From assembly GCA_022606135.1 (NCBI GenBank), contig JABYQN010000008.1:1984001-2048000 (forward strand): a stretch of 64,000 bases of DNA, in the 5' to 3' direction. Source of the stretch: Fomes fomentarius (lineage: Eukaryota > Basidiomycota > Agaricomycetes > Polyporales > Polyporaceae). Under the pieces are notes generated by a model. The model ran no database searches and was not told the origin of the DNA. It saw only the letters and a program-made list of their open reading frames with translations. Below are positions 57,611-64,000 of the stretch, piece by piece (the first letter of the stretch is position 1; each line of letters begins with the position of its first letter). The position numbers and the translations under genes are program-made.

Positions 57611-59149
57611 ATGCTCTCCCGCCTCTCTAGTACCCTCCTCGCTTTCACCGCTGCCGCCGTCGTGGTCGGAGCGAACCCCATTGTCATTCGTGACTCTCCG
57701 GTGACGCTCCCCATTGCCCGTCGGTTCAACTCCACCGGTGTCCCGAACATCCTCGCGGCCGACAAGGCTCGCGCCAAGGTCCTCAAGTCCCGCTCGCAGG
57801 CGCAGAGGTTCAAGCAGTCTGCGGTCGTTCCTGTCCCTGTGACGAACCAGGCTGTCATCTACACCGTCAGTCTCGGCGTCGGCACGCCCCCCACCCAGTA
57901 CGACTTGATCGTCGACACTGGCAGCTCCAACACCTGGATCGGCGCCGGCAAGGACTACGTCAAGACCAACAGCAGCGTGGACACCGGCGAGGGAGTCGTA
58001 CGTCTTATTGTTATCACCTGCGCTTGAAACTGTACTGACAAAACTGTGCGTCAAAGGTCGTCTTCTACGGATCTGGTTTCTTTACCGGAGAACAGTACAC
58101 CGATACCGTCACCCTCGGTGACCTCGTGATCGAGAACCAGGGTGTTGGTGTCGCTGACTTCGCGACAGGCTTCGACGGTTATGACGGTATCCTTGGGTAC
58201 GTTCTACAAAGACATGGATGACAATGCCATTTGAACTGAGTAAGACCATCAGCATCGGCCCCGTCGACCTGACTGTCGGGACGACCGATAGTGGCGATCA
58301 AGTGCCCACGGTCACTGACAACGCCTTCGTGGCGGGGGCCATTGACGCTGCGCTTGTTGGTATCTCCTTCGAGCCGACGACCGAGGAGATTGTCACCAAT
58401 GGTGCCCTCACCTTCGGTGGCATCGACGAGACCAAGTTCAATGGCGAGCTTGCCTATGTGTACGTGACATGATGTATCACGTCAGGTCTGCATTTCAGAA
58501 TCTGATTGGATCATCAATCTAGCCCCATCACGTCAACATCGCCCGCGTCGAGCTACGTCGGCATTGACCAGTCGATCACGTACGGCTCCGCCGGCACCGA
58601 GGTCCTTGCTGCTACTGCTGGTATCACCGACACCGGCACCACCCTCATCCTCATCGCAAGCGGTCAGTCTACCTGCTTACCATCTCTGCTATTGCTTTCC
58701 TGACTGCAATACCACAAAGACGCCTTCGCCGTTTACCAGAACCTGACTGGCGGTGTTGCGGATGACCAAAACACCGGCCTGCTGAAGCTGACACAGGAGC
58801 AATTCGATAACCTCGAGAGCTTGTTCTTCCACATCGGTGACAACACCTACGAGCTGACCCCCAACGCGCAGATCTGGCCCCGTTCTGTACGTGCCCTGCT
58901 CCCCCCCCCTCTAGAGGTTTGCGATCGTTCTCTGACAGTCACGCTTCTACCCTGCAATTGAACGCGGCCATTGGCGGCGATGCGGATGCTGCGTACTCGA
59001 TCGTTGCTGATCTCGGCAGCAACAGCGGCGAGGGCCTCGACTTCATCGATGGCTTCACTTTCCTCGAGCGTTTCTATCAGGTCTACGACGTCGCAAACAG
59101 CCAGGTTGGCTTCGCCACCACCCAGTTCACGAACGCCACCACCAACTAA
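57611..59149 (+). CDS. Secreted aspartic protease, family A1 (polyporopepsin-like)
   Basis: Start ATG 57611. Residues 1-20 form a signal peptide (MLSRLSSTLLAFTAAAVVVG). A propeptide with basic residues follows (ADKARAKVLKSRSQAQRFKQ). The mature enzyme begins near AVIYTVSLGVGTPPTQYDLI. First catalytic motif VDTGSSNTWIG is in exon 1; the flap region is in VVFYGSGFFTGEQYTDTVTL; then GFDGYDGILG, GALTFGGIDETKFNGELAYV, and the second catalytic motif AATAGITDTGTTLILIAS. The last exon ends with GFTFLERFYQVYDVANSQVG and stop TAA 59149. About 400 residues in about six exons, all with GT..AG. The enzyme digests extracellular protein at acid pH. Both Asp residues are present. Confidence 0.93.
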
Positions 59150-59774
59150 GTTGCAAAACAATGGGAAATTGTCCCGGCGGATCGATCAATCATTGTCCGC
59201 AGACTTGCCACCAATCGCTCTCCTGTACTGCGATTTTGTATCTCGCTCGTTCTCCCCACGACCTGCCTGCACCTTTGTATGTGTACTCGTTGTTGCATTC
59301 TGTGCAAGCTCTTTGGACTGTCGGCGGGACAGAACGTACTGAAATGGAGAAGAACCTTAGCCAGCCATGGAGTGGCACTTTAGAGTTCGCTTTGATACAC
59401 GTATGGTATATATGTTGTATTTCCTGGTTAGTTCGCAGCTCCGTCTCATGTATTTACACTCGCCTCTGAGTCTGCCGCCTTGAGCTCGGCCCCCTTGCGG
59501 CTCGCGCGGTTCCGATGTCTTCGGCCTCACAATCGCAATCGGGACGTTCCGGAGTCACCTGATGGAGCAACTCGTCACTTGTGGGTGTGAACTAATGCAC
59601 ACACAAGTTGTGAACTAACACACTGAGCCCCGGAACGTGGTGGCCGCTGGTTAAACATGCACCTATGACGAAGCTTGGTGTGTGGTGAGTACTTCGAGAC
59701 ACAGGCCTGATAATGGACGCTCAAGGATACAATGCAGACGTCAATGTTACAGATATATAGTTGTACACACTACG
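59150..59774. other. Convergent intergenic region containing repeat copy B
   Basis: 3' flanks of the protease gene (+) and the ZZ gene (-). It includes the dispersed repeat at 59525-59660. No gene seen. Confidence 0.45.
59525..59660. repeat. Dispersed repeat, copy B
   Basis: Second copy of the repeat at 54780-54945. Left block AATCGGGACGTTCCGGAGTC then ACCTGATGG; right block CCCCGGAACGTGGTGGCCG then CTGGTTAAAC. The interior contains its own short repeat (CACTTGTGGGTGTGAACTAA and ACAAGTTGTGAACTAACACA share TTGTG.GAACTAA). It lies 375 bases after the protease stop codon. Confidence 0.6.
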
Positions 59775-62700
59775 TTAAGACACGATAGCGTTGGGTCGTC
59801 CGGAGGCGAGCGACTGTAACAATTTCTCGATCTGAGCCGTCAACGCAGACATCTGTGTCTCGAGAGCGGCGATCCTCGACTCGGTGCAACCCTTCTCTTC
59901 ATCACCATCTTTGTTGTCCATGCATCGGACGAGATTGTGGGTCGCCAAATGAGTATCTCCATGGGTGATGCCACCCTTCTCCTGGTCGCATGTTTGGCAG
60001 ACGAAGACATTGGCCTTCTCTATTGAAGAGGTTAGTCGCTAGAAATCACACAATATGCCCATGACGACTCACCGGGGCAATCGATACAGTACCAACATGG
60101 ATGAGAGATCGAAACCGAGCACGATATACAGGTTAGCACTGGGACGTCGGCGTCCGAATCCGAGTCCGACGAGTCACGTCGCGCGGACGACGGTCTCGCT
60201 CCTTTCGGTTGCTTCTCCTGGTCATCGTGAGACTGCTCCGCTGATCCACATCGTAACGCTCTCTTCAAGAGTTTGTTCGCATGTGCGAGCCCTGCCTCCG
60301 CGCTCCTCAGGACCTTGCCGATCTCGCGGTAGTGCAGGATGTCCGTCCGAATCTTCACGAAATCGTGCGTGGGCAGGTGTGGAGACTCGTTATCGTCTCT
60401 AGAGCTCACGACGGCGCTGACGCATTCCGGCTTGTCGCAGAAGTCGAAGGTGCCGCGCGAGCCGCACTGCATGCATACCATGCGTGTTCCGTAGATATGG
60501 TTGTCACAGTGGTCGCACACTATTCCGCTACAGGAGCAAGAAGAGTCAATCAGCAGGTCAAATGTAGGACAGATCGCATCCTACAAGTGGATTGGCTTGG
60601 GCCGCTGGCGGTAGTCTTGCAGTACATAAAACCACCGGATGTCATCGTACGTCGAGGTGCGTTCGAGATAGGCAAATCGGTCAAGGTCCTCGTCCGGCTG
60701 GAGACCGTCCGCCTCGCGTTCCAAAAGTTCCAGGTACTCGTGCCTCTTATCTCGCCGCTGCTTAAAGTAGGACCACGACCAGAGCGTCCGTTGCGCACGG
60801 CTGCGGGCATAGGTGAGGGCGTAATCCCACAAAGCACGGATCCTGTTCGCCTTGAACTCCGCAGGCGGAGGACGCGCGACGAGGATCTCTGGCTCGGTCC
60901 GCTTGAACCAGAACTCGTATGGCATCTTGTCCTCGCTGTATCCCCACGACCCGGAGAGAGTCGTACCGTCCTCGTCCAACGTGCCGCGGAGGTACGTCTG
61001 CCCCAATCGCGCAGCGTACGTTCGCGAGAAGCGATACTCGACTTGCCCCTCGTCGTTGGTGGTGTACTGTCCGAGGATCGTGAACCCTGTGCCGTGGGCG
61101 GCGACACCGCTGGTCTCGTAGGTGGTCTTGTCCGTGGAGGCATGGAAGCAGAAGGTTGTCATGCACCCCGCCGGCCATCTTTCCGCTCCTAGGAAGCCGT
61201 ACCAACGCCCCAGGCTGAAGGAAACACGTTGAACTAGTTGAAAAACAAGTAGGTCGTATGGCTTGACTTACATCATCCGAACCGCATCGTCCGCTTGCGC
61301 ATCGATCTCGGTCACAGTATCGTGGACAGTCGTGTAAAGGTCGTCCGCCGCGGATGGGTAGTTAAGGAGTTTGTCCACGTCGACGTTCTGGTCTTCTTTT
61401 GAGTCGTCGTACTCGACCTCCAAGAATTTGACATCTCGTAGCTTCGAGAGGTTCCAAATTTTCGTTCCGTCGTGCCAGTAGTCGAACTAGTCGAGGGGTG
61501 AAACGATGCCCAACCACGGAAGTACACTCTACGTACCAGCTCACTTGCAAAGTTTTTGAACTGTTGGCTAGCATCCATCCCCTGTTGTTTGAAGATCGCT
61601 AGAATCGCATTCGTGAGCATGGACGCCAATAGGTAATCATATTATGCACCTTTCAGATCATTGTACCTATCTTGGACTGCATCAAAGACGTAGAGCATCG
61701 TGTCTGCGGAGTCCCATAATTCGTCCTTGTGTATCACCTTGCTTTGACAGACGCGGATGATCTCGAAATCGCGACTGAGGAGAAGGTACATGAGTGGGAA
61801 AACATACTACGATACGTTGTCAGGACCTTCCACACCGGGTTAAGTCGGTGTACATACCTTTTCTATACGGCCTGGTCCAGTGATCAGGGTGAGTGTATCC
61901 ATTGCGTCGATGTCGTACTTGAAGGTCTCAAGGCCCTCGCGCAGACGTTGTTCCTCAGCATCCACGTAGCTGATGAACCGTCCCTTCTGCTCGTCAGACC
62001 AGGACCATCGGACGAGGGAATCGGTCAGAGTTGCCACTTTCTTCCACACGTTGCTCAGATACTTATTCACCGCATTGCGGTTAGCGGGGTGAATGTGGGG
62101 TCGAAGCGCGAACATCTTGGCACAGATCTCCACAATCTTCTGTCTGTAGTAGGTCGCAGTCATCTGCCACCCTGCAAGAGCATCAGGACTCATCCAATGG
62201 ATGACGCATAGCACAGCCGCAGCATACCAATTGCCCAGTATGCGAGCCAGTGAATGAGACTGACAAGTATCGGTCAGCGCCTAGTCTAGGCCAACATACG
62301 CCATTGTTTTCCCTCACCTCCAATCCTTTGGCCGCGTAGACGTGAAGTGATTGACTTCAGCAATGGTAATGAATCCCGACGCGTCGTCGTCGAATGCTTC
62401 AGCAACAGCTTGTAGTCGACTCAGATTGATGTACTCGATGGCCCACTCGTCCTGTTTATCAAGACGGCTCGTCTTCTCCTCATCGTGGACTTTGCGGTTT
62501 TTGCTTTCCAGTTGCTGGCGGTAGTAGTCGCGCAGTGCGAGGACGAAGTGGCGGGCTTTGACATGTCCGGGCCAGCGCTGAGTAGATAACAGTGATCATG
62601 AGCGGCAGACAGGTAACTCGGATCTACTGGTGACTGACCATTTCCTTCCAGATTTCATGGATGTCCTACAAACAGATCAGCAGAGTACACAGATTGGTAC

Positions 62701-64000
62701 GTATCGCACTCACAGGATCAATGATACGCTCGTGCGGGCCCGACGTGAAGGCCTCGATGACCCGGTCGCCTTCGTGGTGCACCATCCTCCGCACTTCCTC
62801 AGCAAGCTCCCTCTGTTGCATCTTGAACTTCCGCTCGAACACCTCAAGGTTCTTCCGTATCGCAAGCTCAGGACTGTCAAACAGATCTTCTTTGACAATC
62901 GATAGTTCATCTCTTTCACCATGGCCGCTGTGTTCCGTCCCGTCCCGATCAGCGCGCTTTCCACTGTTCCCGACGGGGCCAGGCTTAAACAGGAGTAGCT
63001 CGTTCAGCGCTTCGTTGTTCCCCATTACCGCCGTCGCGCCGCCTTTCTTTGCGATGAGTGCCCCCAGCTCTTGCTGCTCGGGAGACACAAACTTGGTGAA
63101 GAACTCGATGACGAGATCGATCTTCTCGTCGATCACTTTCAGCTGTCGGTTCGCGTCGTCCACGCCAACACCAATATGGATGGAGAGTGCGAAGGTGAAG
63201 GCCTTGCGCTGACGGGCGAAGATGTCGATGAAGCTCTTCAGAGTGCTGTCCCATACCGAACCTTTGATGACTTTGACGATCAGTTTCTTCTTCGAGTACG
63301 TGTCGCATGCATTCGCACAGCTCTTGATGTCATCGGCGGCTTTCTTCACGAGCTCTTGCATGCGAGCTTTGATCGTTAAGCCATCTGGGCCAGCCGTGTC
63401 CGCGTCCTTGATCGAGCGGAGTCTGCCAGGTTGTGAGCACTCGTCTGAGATAATCTAGAGGTAGCGAGGTTGCTCACTGCAGCAACGCCTCCATCATATC
63501 CTTCATCTCCACGAAGAGGACGGCGATCTTCTTGTCATTGTCTCGACGCTTGATATCAAGCTCGACCACGACCCGAAACGCGCCGACAGCGACTAAGGAG
63601 CAAAGTGGAAGAGCGAATTGGAGGTGGCCCACCGGAAACACTCACCAGCAATGAATGGGTGCAGTTTCGCTACCTCGTCCAGCGCTTTGACGAGGCCCGG
63701 AAGACTATCGACAAGTGCATTGACCCCGTCACGGACAAACTTCATGCTTTCACTGTCGTAAACGGTCTTCATTGTCGAGGAGTAGTTCTGTGCAGATGCC
63801 ACATTCGTCTGAATGGCGTCAAGTGTACCCCCTACAGTAATCCCAATTGTTTGGTGTGGGGTGTGAGATCGAAAAACACATAAATGACCTACCAGAGCCG
63901 TCCGCAATTCTGCGTGATCTGCTATCTTCATACTTGTGAAAACCTTGACTAGAAGTGTTGATCGATGTGAATGCACCATCCAGCTTCTGCGCCACGGCGG
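59775..64000 (-). CDS. ZZ-zinc-finger protein with N-terminal helical bundle (5' end outside window)
   Basis: Runs leftwards from beyond 64000 to stop TAA 59775. From the 5' side: a helical domain (SMKFVRDGVNALVDSLPGLV, KALDEVAKLHPFIA, VAVGAFRVVVELDIKRRDND), then ADDIKSCANACDTYSKKKLI and a long amphipathic region (SFIDIFARQRKAFTFALSIH, DDANRQLKVIDEKIDLVIEF). A polar middle part follows with EHSGHGERDELSIVKEDLF and VFERKFKMQQRELAEEVRRM. A beta-rich section near 60600-61160 has GVAAHGTGFTILGQYTTNDE and LSGSWGYSEDKMPYEFWFKR. Two Cys-rich ZZ-type fingers are at the end (CDHCDNHIYGTRMVCMQCG and CISCSVSISHPCWYCIDCP), then a final coiled segment. ZZ fingers bind two zinc ions and usually a peptide tail. 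The helical front resembles the adaptor domains of fungal STAND and cell-death proteins; this is only a resemblance. Confidence 0.75.

Noticed and set aside
60281..61192. A 303-codon plus-strand frame opposite the ZZ-finger gene
   Set aside because: It is antisense to clear coding exons with ZZ and beta-rich motifs; GC-rich third positions open the reverse frame.

Overview
The window is nuclear DNA of a filamentous basidiomycete, most likely an agaricomycete of the wood-decay (polypore-like) type. The grounds are: genes split by many 45-75 nt GT..AG introns, four copies of the basidiomycete-expanded DUF6534 seven-helix membrane family, an F-box/FATFPP-type protein, a Zn2Cys6 regulator, a polyporopepsin-like aspartic protease and a DUF7025 AAA ATPase. 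The species cannot be named from the sequence. I saw no rRNA, tRNA, CRISPR, plasmid or viral sequence.

Layout. 1-19 kb: a family array of four DUF6534 genes on the + strand (the first cut by the window edge), interleaved with a UbiA-fold prenyltransferase/terpene-cyclase-like gene, an ICMT-like carboxyl methyltransferase gene and, on the - strand, an ALDH3-type fatty aldehyde dehydrogenase. This is the most accessory-looking part. 20-31 kb: a membrane-anchored GH5 glycosidase (steryl/ceramide glucosidase type), an isopenicillin-N-synthase-like 2-oxoglutarate dioxygenase, a - strand ubiquitin-like protein with a broken reading frame, and GWT1 (GPI-anchor inositol acylation). 31-35.4 kb: two decayed repeat units and a single-pass membrane protein gene that carries a 653 bp near-perfect hairpin element positioned so that it can be spliced out as an intron. 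35.6-38.1 kb: AAA ATPase (-). 38.9-40.3 kb: a non-autonomous terminal-inverted-repeat transposon with TA target duplication. 40.8-53.1 kb: a small membrane protein (+), a large Zn2Cys6 transcription factor with a Gln/His-rich tail (-), mitochondrial NADP-isocitrate dehydrogenase (-) head-to-head with mitochondrial ribosomal protein bL28m (+), and an NT-C2 domain protein (-). 53.9-59.2 kb: an apparently split F-box gene with a dispersed repeat between its halves, and a secreted aspartic protease. 59.8-64 kb: the 3' part of a ZZ-zinc-finger/helical-bundle gene (-), running off the window.

How they relate. Most genes from 20 kb on are independent housekeeping or degradative functions. The first 19 kb may be a functional unit: prenyl or terpene chemistry (UbiA), a membrane methyltransferase of the prenylcysteine type and a membrane-tailed aldehyde dehydrogenase sit between seven-helix proteins of unknown role. 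That link is inference from proximity only. The best leads are the hairpin element acting as an intron, the conserved 10- and 18-nt microexons of the DUF6534 genes, the 7-nt microexon inside the catalytic motif of the aldehyde dehydrogenase, and the intron-borne alternative start of the isocitrate dehydrogenase.
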